A stretch of 64,000 bases of DNA, taken from NCBI RefSeq assembly GCF_030817055.1, contig NZ_JAUSYV010000001.1, positions 2,132,001-2,196,000 of the forward strand, read 5' to 3'. The stretch is from Bacillus sp. V2I10 (lineage in GTDB: Bacteria > Bacillota > Bacilli > Bacillales > Bacillaceae). Below, piece by piece: positions 18,476-27,326 of the stretch. The notes under the pieces are model-generated. The model ran no database searches, was not told where the DNA came from, and saw nothing but the letters and a program-made list of their open reading frames with translations. Within the stretch, counting starts at the first letter, position 1. The number at the start of each line of letters is the position of its first letter. A program made the position numbers and the translations under genes.

Positions 18476-19372
18476 TTGGATTTGCATACATTAAAAATTT
18501 TCCAAAGTGTTGCTAAGATGGGGAGTATCTCTCAAGCAGCAAGAGAACTTCAATATGCACAGTCAAATATCACGATGAAAATACAACAGTTGGAATCGGA
18601 TCTTCAAACAACTCTTTTTTATAGACATAATCGTGGCACTGCATTAACAGACAAAGGAAGCATGTTGCTAACATATTCAGAAAAAATATTCGATCTTATA
18701 GAAGAAACCAAAAATATGATGAATGATGATCAAACACCTAGAGGTCCGTTAATTATTGGTTCAATGGAAACAACCGCAGCAGTTCGCTTACCAGTCTTAT
18801 TTTCAAAGTATCATAAAGACTTTCCAGAGGTTGATTTAACTTTAAAAACAGGCTCTACGGAACAAAATATTCAAGCAGTTCTTCAGAATGAACTTGATGG
18901 AGCATTTGTGTCTGGCCCTATTAATCATCCTGATCTCATTCAGAAAGAAGTATTCGAAGAGGAACTAATGCTCATTACAGATACAGTTCATCCTCCAATA
19001 TCTTCTTCTATCAAAGAAATTCAAACAAGGTCACTGCTTGTATTTCATACAGGATGTGCTTATCGTGAAAAGTTTGAACAATGGTTATACCAAGAGAAGA
19101 TGATACCCAATAAGATAATGGAATTTGGCACTATAGATGGGATCATCGGTTGTGTAGCAGCTGGTCTAGGTATAAGTATGCTTCCACAAAGTGCGATTAC
19201 AAAGCATGTACAAGACGGAATCATTAGACAACATTCAATTCCGAATCTATACGGAAAAGTCAAAACAGTATTCATTTATCGAAAAGAAAAGTATGTACCT
19301 GCGTCTTTAATTAAATTTATCAATATGTTATGTGATGAGGAGGAATTGTTAGATAATAAAAGGTTAATTTAA
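18476..19372 (+). CDS. LysR-family transcriptional regulator
   Basis: A 298-residue regulator: N-terminal winged helix-turn-helix at about 1-60 (SISQAARELQYAQSNITMKI) and a substrate-binding effector domain after it (GPLIIGSMETTAAVRLPVL, later GCVAAGLGISMLP). The start codon is TTG, 7 nt after TAAGGAGAG. It is divergent from the tautomerase-MFS-monooxygenase run and so the probable regulator of it, a typical LysR arrangement. The inducer is unknown; a nitro compound or its product would fit the monooxygenase. Confidence 0.92.
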   Translation: MDLHTLKIFQSVAKMGSISQAARELQYAQSNITMKIQQLESDLQTTLFYRHNRGTALTDKGSMLLTYSEKIFDLIEETKNMMNDDQTPRGPLIIGSMETTAAVRLPVLFSKYHKDFPEVDLTLKTGSTEQNIQAVLQNELDGAFVSGPINHPDLIQKEVFEEELMLITDTVHPPISSSIKEIQTRSLLVFHTGCAYREKFEQWLYQEKMIPNKIMEFGTIDGIIGCVAAGLGISMLPQSAITKHVQDGIIRQHSIPNLYGKVKTVFIYRKEKYVPASLIKFINMLCDEEELLDNKRLI

Positions 19373-19456
19373 ATGGAGAGATATTTTCTTCAATGTACAA
19401 AGATTATGAACAAATGTACTTAAAACTAACGGGTGCGTTAGTTCAACAAGGAGTAT

Positions 19457-19508
19457 AAAAAAGCCTGTATCAATGATTACTCGGTAATCTAAGATACAGG
19501 CTTTATAT
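19457..19508 (+). terminator. Terminator after the lysR gene
   Basis: AAAGCCTGTATC and GATACAGGCTTT form a 12-bp stem. The loop is about 20 nt and the T tract is short (TTTATATTT). Confidence 0.7.
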
Positions 19509-19548
19509 TTAGGTAACTAATTGTTCTTATATATATTTAAAATTTATA

Positions 19549-19605
19549 GGCTTTTTTGCTTGAATGGCTTTATAAAATGTATTAACGGTGAATTGGATTT
19601 TTATC
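19549..19605. repeat. Island boundary direct repeat, right copy
   Basis: 57 bp equal to 15690-15747 apart from one indel and a few substitutions. This copy is in the native context: it contains the real stop and last codons of ypjC on the minus strand. Confidence 0.85.
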
Positions 19606-20467
19606 AGCATCTAATGTAAATCCCTCGCCAAGCACATCGTGAACATCACTTACTGCGACAAATGCATGAGGATCAACAGAGGTAATGACCGTTTTAAGCC
19701 GGACAATTTCATTTTTGCCGACCACGCAATATAAAACGTTGCGGTCCATTTTAGTGAAAGAACCCTGACCTTTTAAGATGGTTGCACCGCGGTCCATCTC
19801 CTGCATGATTTTATCCGCAATCTCCCCGTTTCGCTCAGATATGATGGTGGCTCCTTTGGCTGCATAAGCACCTTCCTGCATAAAGTCAATGACTTTTGCA
19901 GCAATGAATACTGCCACTAATGTATACATCGCTTCCTTATAGGATAAATATGTGACAAGAGAGAGGGCAATGACAACAAAATCAAACATGAACATCGTTT
20001 TTGCCCATGCTGACGCCTTTATATTTATGTACAAGCCTTGCAATGATGTCTACTCCGCCGGTTGTTCCGCCGTATCTGAAGATGATTCCAAGCCCGACAC
20101 CGATAAAAACTCCTGCAAATAAAGCGGCTAGAGTCAGGTCGTCTTTTAACGGCATATAAATCTGGAATCGCTGAAACAGCCATAGAAAAACGGATAATGC
20201 GACAGTTCCAATTATGGTGTAGAGGAAGGTTGTTCTGCCAAGCAGCTTCCAGCCGATAAAAAAAATCGGAATGTTCAGCACGAGATTTGAAATGGAAGGG
20301 TCGATATTGAAAATAAAATATAAAAGCAGGGTAATTCCGGTAAAACCGCCTTCAGCCAAATTGTTCTGCATGTTAAAATGAACTAGACCAAACGCAAATA
20401 TAGCTGATCCGAGTAAAATAAAGAAAATATTTCGTATTTTTAACTGATTGAACATGCTGTACATCAT
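19582..20467 (-). pseudogene. ypjC: YitT-family membrane protein YpjC, frameshifted
   Basis: Two overlapping frames together give a full YitT/DUF2179 protein of about 290 residues: an N-terminal part with several membrane helices (IFFILLGSAIFAFGLVHFN, then GGTTGGVDIIARL) and a C-terminal part with the DUF2179 domain (ISERNGEIADKIM). The frame changes at a run of five T on the plus strand (19998-20002); four would restore GKTMFMFDFVVIA. Either the gene has just been inactivated or this is a homopolymer error. It is convergent with ypjB, now separated from it by the island. Confidence 0.8.
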
Positions 20468-20607
20468 CCTCTGCTCTAAGTCTTAGCGATAATATTATAG
20501 ATGATGGAAACAAAAGGTGCAATCTGAGCCTGAAACAATACCAAATAATTTGTCAAAAAGGCTCAGACCCGCTAACATGGAAAGGAATAAAGAAGAGGTG
20601 AAGAATC

Positions 20608-20937
20608 ATGAGCAATAAAACGATGAAAGATCTTCAAAAAGAAGTTGACGACTATATCGGGCAGTTTAAAGAAGGCTACTTCAGCCCGCTTGCCATGATG
20701 GCAAGGCTAACAGAAGAAATGGGCGAACTCGCCCGTGAAATAAATCATACATACGGTGAAAAACCAAAAAAGCAGACAGAACAGGAAAAAAAGATAGAGG
20801 AAGAAGCAGGCGACATTCTATTTGTGTTAATTTGTCTTGCCAATTCCTTAAATATTGATCTTGAAGAAGCTCATAATCTTGTGATGAAAAAATTTAATAC
20901 TAGAGACAAAGACCGCTGGACAAAAAAAGATTCTTAA
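20608..20937 (+). CDS. ypjD: MazG-like nucleotide pyrophosphohydrolase YpjD
   Basis: A 109-residue all-alpha protein with the MazG metal-binding pattern: LTEEMGELAREI (ExxE) in the first helix pair and EEEAGDILFVLICLAN (ExxxD) later. Such enzymes hydrolyse non-canonical NTPs to NMP and pyrophosphate. GAAGAGGTGAAG precedes the ATG; dapB follows after 12 bp. Substrate here is not known. Confidence 0.9.
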   Translation: MSNKTMKDLQKEVDDYIGQFKEGYFSPLAMMARLTEEMGELAREINHTYGEKPKKQTEQEKKIEEEAGDILFVLICLANSLNIDLEEAHNLVMKKFNTRDKDRWTKKDS

Positions 20938-20949
20938 GGAGAAACAGAC

Positions 20950-21747
20950 ATGGAAACAATCAAAATTGTAATTGCAGGCCCTAGGGGAAGAATGGGAAGA
21001 GAAGCAGTAAAGCTTGTAGAGGAAACAGCACACTTTTCGCTTGCCGGTGTAATTGATCACAAATATGAAGGGCAAAAGCTCAGTGAAGCAGATGATTTTA
21101 AAAGTGACGCCATTATCTACACAGATATTGAGAAATGCTTTTCCGAGACGAAGCCAGACGTTTTAATTGACTTAACAACACCTGAAATCGGAAAAATTCA
21201 TACAAAGAAGGCACTTGAATATGGCGTAAGACCTGTTGTGGGAACGACTGGATTTTCGGATCCAGATTTAAAGGAGCTTGAAGAGCTTACCGAAGACAGG
21301 GGAATTGGTGCCATTATCGCACCAAACTTTGCAATTGGAGCTATTCTAATGATGAAATTCTCACAAATGGCTGCAAAATACTTCAACGACGTAGAAATCC
21401 TCGAAATGCATCATGATCAAAAGCTTGATGCACCATCTGGCACAGGTCTTAAAACAGCCGAAATGATTTCTGTGGTGAGAGAGGCAAAAGAACAGGGCCA
21501 TCCTGACGAAAAAGAAACGTTAGAGGGAGCAAGGGGAGCTAATTATCAGGGAATTCATGTTCACAGCATCCGCCTGCCTGGACTTGTCGCCCATCAGGAA
21601 GTCTTGTTTGGAGGGGACGGGCAGACATTGTCCATCCGTCACGATTCTTTTAATCGGGCATCCTTCATGTCTGGCGTGAAATTATGTGTGGAGCAGGTTA
21701 TGAAACTTGATGTACTGGTATACGGGCTTGAAAATTTAATCGACTAA
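20950..21747 (+). CDS. dapB: 4-hydroxy-tetrahydrodipicolinate reductase
   Basis: A 265-residue NAD(P)H-dependent reductase in the lysine/diaminopimelate pathway. N-terminal Rossmann motif AGPRGRMGREAV, VVGTTGFSDPDL near residue 97, and the substrate site EMHHDQKLDAPSGTG around residue 154-168 with the conserved HH and Lys. TTAAGGAGAAAC is upstream of the ATG. Product also feeds dipicolinate of spores. Position between ypjD and mgsA agrees with B. subtilis. Confidence 0.97.
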   Translation: METIKIVIAGPRGRMGREAVKLVEETAHFSLAGVIDHKYEGQKLSEADDFKSDAIIYTDIEKCFSETKPDVLIDLTTPEIGKIHTKKALEYGVRPVVGTTGFSDPDLKELEELTEDRGIGAIIAPNFAIGAILMMKFSQMAAKYFNDVEILEMHHDQKLDAPSGTGLKTAEMISVVREAKEQGHPDEKETLEGARGANYQGIHVHSIRLPGLVAHQEVLFGGDGQTLSIRHDSFNRASFMSGVKLCVEQVMKLDVLVYGLENLID

Positions 21748-21760
21748 AGGGGAATGTCTG

Positions 21761-22189
21761 ATGAATATTGCACTCATAGCTCACGATAAGAAAAAAAATG
21801 ATTTAATTCAATTTACGCTTGCTTATAAAGGAATTCTTGAGAACCACAAGCTATATGCAACAGGAACAACCGGTTTTAAAGTATCCGAAGCTACCGGACT
21901 CAGCATCCACCGTTTTCAATCAGGCCCTCTCGGCGGCGATCAGGAAATTGGGGCCTGCATCGCAAACAATGCAATGGATATGGTCATCTTTTTCCGAGAT
22001 CCGCTGACAGCGCAGCCACATGAGCCTGATGTTACAGCTCTTATCCGTTTATGTGATGTATATGCCGTTCCGCTAGCGACAAACATGGGAACTGCTGAAA
22101 TCCTTATTCATGGACTCGAACGCGGTGATTTGAAATGGAGATCAATTGTAAATGACAAAGAAATCGATGACGACTATGGAAAAGAATAA
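21761..22189 (+). CDS. mgsA: Methylglyoxal synthase
   Basis: A 142-residue enzyme that turns dihydroxyacetone phosphate into methylglyoxal, a bypass that relieves sugar-phosphate stress. Family motifs: IALIAHDKKK at the start, ATGTTG near residue 37, SGPLGGDQEIGA near 60 and FFRDPLTAQPHEPD with the catalytic aspartate. AAAGGGGAATG precedes the ATG. Its end overlaps bshB1 by 14 nt. Confidence 0.97.
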   Translation: MNIALIAHDKKKNDLIQFTLAYKGILENHKLYATGTTGFKVSEATGLSIHRFQSGPLGGDQEIGACIANNAMDMVIFFRDPLTAQPHEPDVTALIRLCDVYAVPLATNMGTAEILIHGLERGDLKWRSIVNDKEIDDDYGKE

Positions 22190-22892
22190 ACTTGATATCC
22201 TTGCCTTCGGAGCTCATCCTGATGATGCCGAAATCGGGATGGGAGGAACTCTTGCAAAATACGCAGAGCAAGGTTATAAAATTGGCATATGCGATTTAAC
22301 AGAAGCAGAGCTTTCATCCAATGGAACAGTAAAGCTCAGACAGGAAGAAGCAGAACGGGCATCAAGTATTCTCGGCATACATAAACGGATTTTTCTGGGC
22401 CTGCCTGACAGAGGCCTATTCCTGAAAGAACAATATATTGAAAAGATTGTATCGGTTATTCGGGAATATAAGCCGCGGCTTGTATTTGTTCCGTGGTTCG
22501 AAGACCGCCATCCCGATCATGGAAATTGTGCGAAATTGGTTGAAGAAGCTAGCTTTTCAGCAGGTGTGAAAAAGGTGAGGGAACCCGGAGGTCTTTTGCC
22601 TCATCGGGTAAACCGCCTCTACTATTACATGATTAATGGGTACCACAAGCCTGATTTTGTGGTGGATATAACTGAAACTATGGAGAAAAAACTCTCTAGT
22701 TTAAAAGCATATGAAAGTCAGTTTATTAAAAGTGATACTTCATTAATCACGCCACTAATTAATGGTTATATAGAAAGTGTTGAGAGCCGTGAGCGCTTAT
22801 TCGGCAAAGAGGCAGGCGTTAAGTACGCAGAGGGATTTTTAACAAAATCCCCGATTTTGCTCGATAAAGATTTAATAGGGGACAGTTTATGA
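22176..22892 (+). CDS. bshB1: Bacillithiol synthesis deacetylase BshB1
   Basis: Removes the acetyl group from GlcNAc-malate, the second step of bacillithiol synthesis. A 238-residue LmbE/PIG-L zinc deacetylase with AFGAHPDDAEIGMGG (zinc ligands H, D, D) and DRHPDHGN. I start it at the ATG that gives MEKNKLDILAFG; a longer frame from 22152 would extend it inside mgsA without family similarity. No clear ribosome site is seen, consistent with translational coupling to mgsA. Confidence 0.94.
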   Translation: MEKNKLDILAFGAHPDDAEIGMGGTLAKYAEQGYKIGICDLTEAELSSNGTVKLRQEEAERASSILGIHKRIFLGLPDRGLFLKEQYIEKIVSVIREYKPRLVFVPWFEDRHPDHGNCAKLVEEASFSAGVKKVREPGGLLPHRVNRLYYYMINGYHKPDFVVDITETMEKKLSSLKAYESQFIKSDTSLITPLINGYIESVESRERLFGKEAGVKYAEGFLTKSPILLDKDLIGDSL

Positions 22893-24034
22893 AAAAATTA
22901 AAAATAGGCATAACCTGCTACCCTACAGTGGGCGGTTCAGGCGTAGTAGCAACGGAGCTTGGAAAAAAGCTGGCTGAAAATGGACATGAGATACATTTTG
23001 TCACAACAAGCAGACCGTTCCGATTAAACAAAATGTATCATAATATTTACTTCCATGAAGTAGAGGTTAATCAGTACTCTGTCTTTAAACATCCCCCGTA
23101 CGATCTTGCCCTTGCAAGTAAAATGGCCGAAGTTGCAAAGCGGGAAGAACTGGACCTGTTTCATGTCCACTATGCTGTTCCACATGCTATTTGCGCTCAC
23201 CTGGCCAAACAAATGACAGGTGATCATCTAAAGATTGTCACTACTCTGCACGGAACGGATATTACGGTTTTAGGACATGATTTATCCCTTTCAAATATGA
23301 TCAAGTTTGGCATTGAAGCTTCTGATTCGGTTACAGCTGTATCTAGAGCACTCGCTGACCAAACCTATGATCTGCTGAATCCTGATAAAAAAATTCAGAC
23401 AGTTTATAATTTTATTGATGAACGCATTTATCAAAAAAAGAACGCGGCCCATTTAAAAAGCGAGTATGGAATTTCAAAAGACGAGAAGGTCATCATCCAT
23501 GTCTCTAATTTCCGGCAGGTAAAACGTGTTCAGGATGTTGTCCGTGTGTTTGCTCGTGTACTAGACAACGTAAAATCAAAGCTTCTGCTTGTAGGCGACG
23601 GTCCTGAAATGACATCTGTGTGCAAGCTGGTCAGGGAACTTGGGGTCGAAAAAAACGTCCTTTTTCTTGGAAAGCAAAATCACTTGGAAGAGTTATATTC
23701 CATTAGTGATGTAAAGCTCCTTCTATCTGAAAAAGAGAGCTTTGGACTTGTCCTCTTAGAGGCAATGGCCTGCGGAGTTCCTTGTGTTGCGACAAACATT
23801 GGAGGCATTCCTGAAGTGATTAGAGACGGAATGTCCGGTTTCTTATGTGACGTAGGAGATATTAAAACGATCACTGAGAAAACAACTTCTATTCTGACGG
23901 ACAAACAGCTGTACAGCCGAATGGCTGCAGAATCGATGAGAGTTGCAAAAGAAGAGTTTCATTCAAGCATTATTGTCAAACAGTATGAGGATCTGTACTA
24001 TAGCCTCCTTTCTTCAGGTGAGCGGGATGAATAA
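22889..24034 (+). CDS. bshA: Bacillithiol synthesis glycosyltransferase BshA
   Basis: GT4 retaining glycosyltransferase of 381 residues joining UDP-GlcNAc to L-malate, the first step of bacillithiol synthesis. N-terminal CYPTVGGSGVVATELGK and the C-terminal nucleotide-sugar site ESFGLVLLEAMACGVPCVAT are clear. The ATG overlaps the stop of bshB1 (ATGA), with GGGGACAG upstream, showing coupling. Confidence 0.97.
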   Translation: MKKLKIGITCYPTVGGSGVVATELGKKLAENGHEIHFVTTSRPFRLNKMYHNIYFHEVEVNQYSVFKHPPYDLALASKMAEVAKREELDLFHVHYAVPHAICAHLAKQMTGDHLKIVTTLHGTDITVLGHDLSLSNMIKFGIEASDSVTAVSRALADQTYDLLNPDKKIQTVYNFIDERIYQKKNAAHLKSEYGISKDEKVIIHVSNFRQVKRVQDVVRVFARVLDNVKSKLLLVGDGPEMTSVCKLVRELGVEKNVLFLGKQNHLEELYSISDVKLLLSEKESFGLVLLEAMACGVPCVATNIGGIPEVIRDGMSGFLCDVGDIKTITEKTTSILTDKQLYSRMAAESMRVAKEEFHSSIIVKQYEDLYYSLLSSGERDE

Positions 24035-25226
24035 AGAGTTTCAAGAGGCTCTTCCAGTTATAAAAAGGTTAAAAGAACATGGTTTTGAAGCCTATTTTGT
24101 CGGCGGTTCTGTAAGAGATCAGCTGCTTAAAAGCGAAATAAAAGATGTAGATATCGCATCTTCTGCAACCCCGGATCAGGTGAAAGCTCTGTTTGAGAAA
24201 ACAATTGATATTGGTTCAGAGCATGGAACAATGATTGTAATTGTAAATGGCATCCATTATGAAATTACGACTTTCAGAACGGAGTCTGCTTATGAAGACA
24301 ATCGCAGACCAAGGGGGGTCACATTTGTTTCTTCCCTGAAAGAAGATTTGAAAAGGCGGGATTTTACCGTTAATGCAATGGCGATGGATGATGCAGGAAC
24401 CATTATTGATTTTTTTCAAGGCAAAGAACATGCCAAAGCTAAGCTGATTACAACAGTCGGCAGTCCGCATGAGCGTTTTTCCGAAGATGCGTTAAGAATG
24501 ATGAGAGCGGTCAGATTTGTCAGCCAGCTCGGATTTTCTTTAAGCAGAGAAACACTTGATGCAATTTGCGAAAAAGTGCCATTGCTTGAAAATATATCTG
24601 TCGAGCGAAAAACGGCAGAGTTTGAAAAAATCATGGCCGGTAAAGGAAGCAGTCAAGCGATGAAGCTTGTGGCGGATACAGGTATCATCGATTACCTTCC
24701 AGGATTAAAAGGGAAAAAACAGCTGCTGCTGAATGCTAGTATCCTGCCAATCAACGGCTTGTCTTCAAATGAAGAACGATGGACGGCTTTGCTGGATGTT
24801 TTAGAAATAAGCAGCATTGAAGCATTTTTAAGGAAATGGAAGCTTTCAAACCGCCAAATCTGGATGATCGCGAAAAACATCTTTTATTTGCAGAAACGCA
24901 AAGAGGGTGAATTGACAAGGCAGTCCGTATACGATGCAGGCTTGCCATGCACTCTTGAAGTGGAAGCCGTTTATTGTTTAATAAAAGGAGAAACGATGTC
25001 CCAAGGGCGAATGGCAGAGCTTCAAGTATTCTATAAAAGTCTGCCGATTCACTCTAAAAATGAACTCGCGATTGGCGGAGCTGACCTGATGCAGATCAGC
25101 GGTCAAAAGCCTGGCCCGTGGATGGGTGAATTACTTAAAAAGATTGAGCTTGCCGTTGTAAACGATGAAGTCGAAAACAGCAAGGAAGCTATTAAGGAGA
25201 TGTTAAGATCGTGCAATCTGATCTAA
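24027..25226 (+). CDS. cca: CCA tRNA nucleotidyltransferase
   Basis: Adds or repairs the 3'-CCA of tRNAs. The 399-residue class II enzyme has the nucleotidyltransferase signature FVGGSVRDQLLKSEIKDVDIA (GGxVRD and DxD) near residue 25, RRDFTVNAMA near 115 and EDALRMMRAVRFV near 154. I take the ATG at 24027, which overlaps the end of bshA by 8 nt; a frame open to 23943 lies inside bshA. birA overlaps its end by 16 nt. Confidence 0.95.
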   Translation: MNKEFQEALPVIKRLKEHGFEAYFVGGSVRDQLLKSEIKDVDIASSATPDQVKALFEKTIDIGSEHGTMIVIVNGIHYEITTFRTESAYEDNRRPRGVTFVSSLKEDLKRRDFTVNAMAMDDAGTIIDFFQGKEHAKAKLITTVGSPHERFSEDALRMMRAVRFVSQLGFSLSRETLDAICEKVPLLENISVERKTAEFEKIMAGKGSSQAMKLVADTGIIDYLPGLKGKKQLLLNASILPINGLSSNEERWTALLDVLEISSIEAFLRKWKLSNRQIWMIAKNIFYLQKRKEGELTRQSVYDAGLPCTLEVEAVYCLIKGETMSQGRMAELQVFYKSLPIHSKNELAIGGADLMQISGQKPGPWMGELLKKIELAVVNDEVENSKEAIKEMLRSCNLI

Positions 25227-26194
25227 GAACACGATTGTTGCAGGCTTTTTCAGAAGCTGAAGGAGAATTTCTATCCGGTCAAAAACTAAGTGAAACACTT
25301 GGCTGCTCAAGAACGGCAGTCTGGAAGCATATTGAAGATTTAAGAAGCGAAGGGTATGAGCTTGAGGCTGTGAGAAAGCGCGGCTACAGGATCACTCATA
25401 AGCCTGACAAAATCAGCGGCAATGAAATACAGCTTGGACTGAAGACAGAATTTATGGGCCGTCATATTCATTTTGAAGAGGTTATTTCCTCGACGCAAAA
25501 AATTGCCCACACATTAGCGGGGAATGGAGCGGAGGAAGGAACAATTGTCGTAGCAGATCAGCAGACAAGCGGGAGAGGCAGACTGGCAAGAGCGTGGTAC
25601 TCTCCGAAGCAGACAGGCATTTGGATGAGCATGATTCTAAGACCAAAGATTCCGATTAACAAAACCCCGCAATTAACGCTGCTGACTGCTGTCGCACTTA
25701 TCCAGGCGATTGAAGAGGTGACAGGCCTCACACCAGAAATCAAGTGGCCGAATGATATTCTCATAAACGGCAAAAAAATTGTCGGCATCCTGACGGAACT
25801 CCAGGCAGAAGCAGACAGTGTCCATTCCGTAATCATCGGTGTCGGAATGAATGTCAATCACACTTTGGATCAATTTCCCGAGGAGCTGCAGGCAATCGCA
25901 ACCTCAATTGCTGCAGAAACCGGTGAGCCAGCTGACAGAGCACAGGTTATTCAGGCCATAATGAAGAATTTTGAAAAGCTCTATACCAGCTATTTAATTC
26001 ATGGATTTAAACCTGTAAAGCTGTTATGGGAAAGCTATGCTATCAGCCTCAATAAAAATCTGATTGCAAGAACCCTTCAGGGTACAATTCGCGGGCGTGC
26101 CATCGGAATAGATGATGAAGGTGTGCTGCTTTTAGAAACAAACGAAGGCAACATTGAAAAAATATATTCTGCCGATATCGAAATTCAGTCTTAG
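25211..26194 (+). CDS. birA: Biotin-protein ligase and biotin operon repressor
   Basis: A 327-residue bifunctional protein: N-terminal helix-turn-helix (LSGQKLSETLGCSRTAVWKH) for operator binding and a C-terminal ligase domain with TSGRGRLARAWYSP (biotinyl-AMP loop) and KWPNDILINGKKIVGIL. It attaches biotin to acetyl-CoA and pyruvate carboxylases. The start codon is GTG, 10 nt after AAGGAG, within the end of cca. Confidence 0.96.
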   Translation: MQSDLRTRLLQAFSEAEGEFLSGQKLSETLGCSRTAVWKHIEDLRSEGYELEAVRKRGYRITHKPDKISGNEIQLGLKTEFMGRHIHFEEVISSTQKIAHTLAGNGAEEGTIVVADQQTSGRGRLARAWYSPKQTGIWMSMILRPKIPINKTPQLTLLTAVALIQAIEEVTGLTPEIKWPNDILINGKKIVGILTELQAEADSVHSVIIGVGMNVNHTLDQFPEELQAIATSIAAETGEPADRAQVIQAIMKNFEKLYTSYLIHGFKPVKLLWESYAISLNKNLIARTLQGTIRGRAIGIDDEGVLLLETNEGNIEKIYSADIEIQS

Positions 26195-26262
26195 TAAGTT
26201 TTAGCCAAAAATATTCCTTTTAACATGAGCCTAATAAAGTGGTATCCCGTTTTATTTTCTGT

Positions 26263-26434
26263 TATAATTCTTGTCGGGTAGTATCCTTAGCTGGAACTGC
26301 ACCTGCACTAAGTTTTATTACATTTTTTAATAAAAGTTCTGCCTTGATCCGGAATGCGGACTGGGACAGAGGGATGAACAACCGGCTGGATACGATGAGT
26401 ATAATCCTTCTTCCTATTTGAAGAAGGTTTTTTC
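26263..26434 (+). promoter_or_regulatory. Structured leader of panBCD with terminator
   Basis: TATAAT at 26263-26268 is followed by about 130 nt of GC-richer sequence that could fold (for example CTTAG/CTAAG at 26289-26313 and ATCCGG ... CCGGCTGGAT at 26347-26393) and then a terminator: CCTTCTT / AAGAAGG and six T at 26406-26433, 50 bp before panB. This is the position where the published 'pan' RNA motif occurs in Firmicutes. I judge it likely to be that element from position and layout; I have not verified its consensus. Confidence 0.5.
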
Positions 26435-26483
26435 ATGTCTTTTCGGTTACGAAATTCCTCTGCAATTAATGGGAGGGGAAAAA

Positions 26484-27326
26484 ATGAAAACAAGATTAGA
26501 TTTTATGAAAATGAAGCAGCAGCATGAACCGATTGTGATGCTAACAGCATACGATTTTCCTTCAGCTAAGCTTGCAGAAGAGTCTGGCGTGGATATGATT
26601 TTAGTCGGTGATTCCCTTGGCATGGTTGTACTCGGTTATGATTCTACAGTGCCGGTTACAGTAAGCGATATGATTCATCACACAAAGGCTGTCAAAAGAG
26701 GTGCGCCATCTACTTTCATTGTGACAGATATGCCTTTTATGTCGTATCACTTTTCAAAAGAGCAATCTTTAAAAAATGCAGCTGAAATTATGCAGCAAAG
26801 CGGGGCTCATGCTGTAAAGGTTGAAGGCGCTGATGATGTGCTGCCAATTATTGAAGCGCTTACAAAAGCGGGGGTGCCTGTCGTTGCCCATTTAGGGCTT
26901 ACTCCCCAGTCAGTTGGTGTACTTGGCGGTTATAAGGTACAGGCAAAAGATGCAGAAAGTGCAAAAAAATTAATTCATGACGCAAAACAGTGCGAAGAAG
27001 CAGGCGCAATTGCTTTAGTGCTTGAATGTGTGCCAAGACAGCTCGCTTCAGAAATTTCAAATAGATTAAATATACCTGTCATCGGAATCGGTGCAGGAGC
27101 AGAAACAGATGGACAAGTGCTTGTTTATCATGATGTACTGGGATACGGTGTTAACCGTGTGCCGAAATTTGTTAAGCAATACACAAACATCGGCGGTCAA
27201 ATAAAAACTTCTTTAAATGAATACGTTCAAGAGGTAAAAAGCAGACAATTTCCTGAGCAAAAACATACCTTCACGATGAAGGATGATGAACTTCAGTCCT
27301 TATATGGAGGTACGCAAGCTAAATGA
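26484..27326 (+). CDS. panB: Ketopantoate hydroxymethyltransferase
   Basis: First step of pantothenate synthesis: transfers a hydroxymethyl group to 2-oxoisovalerate. 280 residues with VMLTAYDFPSAKLAEESG, VGDSLGMVVLGYDST (metal-binding Asp) and GAHAVKVEGADD. The ATG at 26484 follows GGGAGGGGAAAA; the frame is open further upstream to 26418 but that part covers the leader terminator. panC overlaps its stop. Confidence 0.97.
   Translation: MKTRLDFMKMKQQHEPIVMLTAYDFPSAKLAEESGVDMILVGDSLGMVVLGYDSTVPVTVSDMIHHTKAVKRGAPSTFIVTDMPFMSYHFSKEQSLKNAAEIMQQSGAHAVKVEGADDVLPIIEALTKAGVPVVAHLGLTPQSVGVLGGYKVQAKDAESAKKLIHDAKQCEEAGAIALVLECVPRQLASEISNRLNIPVIGIGAGAETDGQVLVYHDVLGYGVNRVPKFVKQYTNIGGQIKTSLNEYVQEVKSRQFPEQKHTFTMKDDELQSLYGGTQAK

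Noticed and set aside
15690..19605. Insertion sequence as the cause of the island
   Set aside because: No transposase, no terminal inverted repeats and the duplicated edge is 57-58 bp, far longer than a usual target duplication.
23943..24026. Longer N-terminus for cca
   Set aside because: The extra 28 codons lie inside bshA and do not look like the family; the ATG at 24027 gives the usual length.
26239..26421. 60-codon frame between birA and panB
   Set aside because: It covers the leader and its terminator, lacks a ribosome site and resembles no protein.
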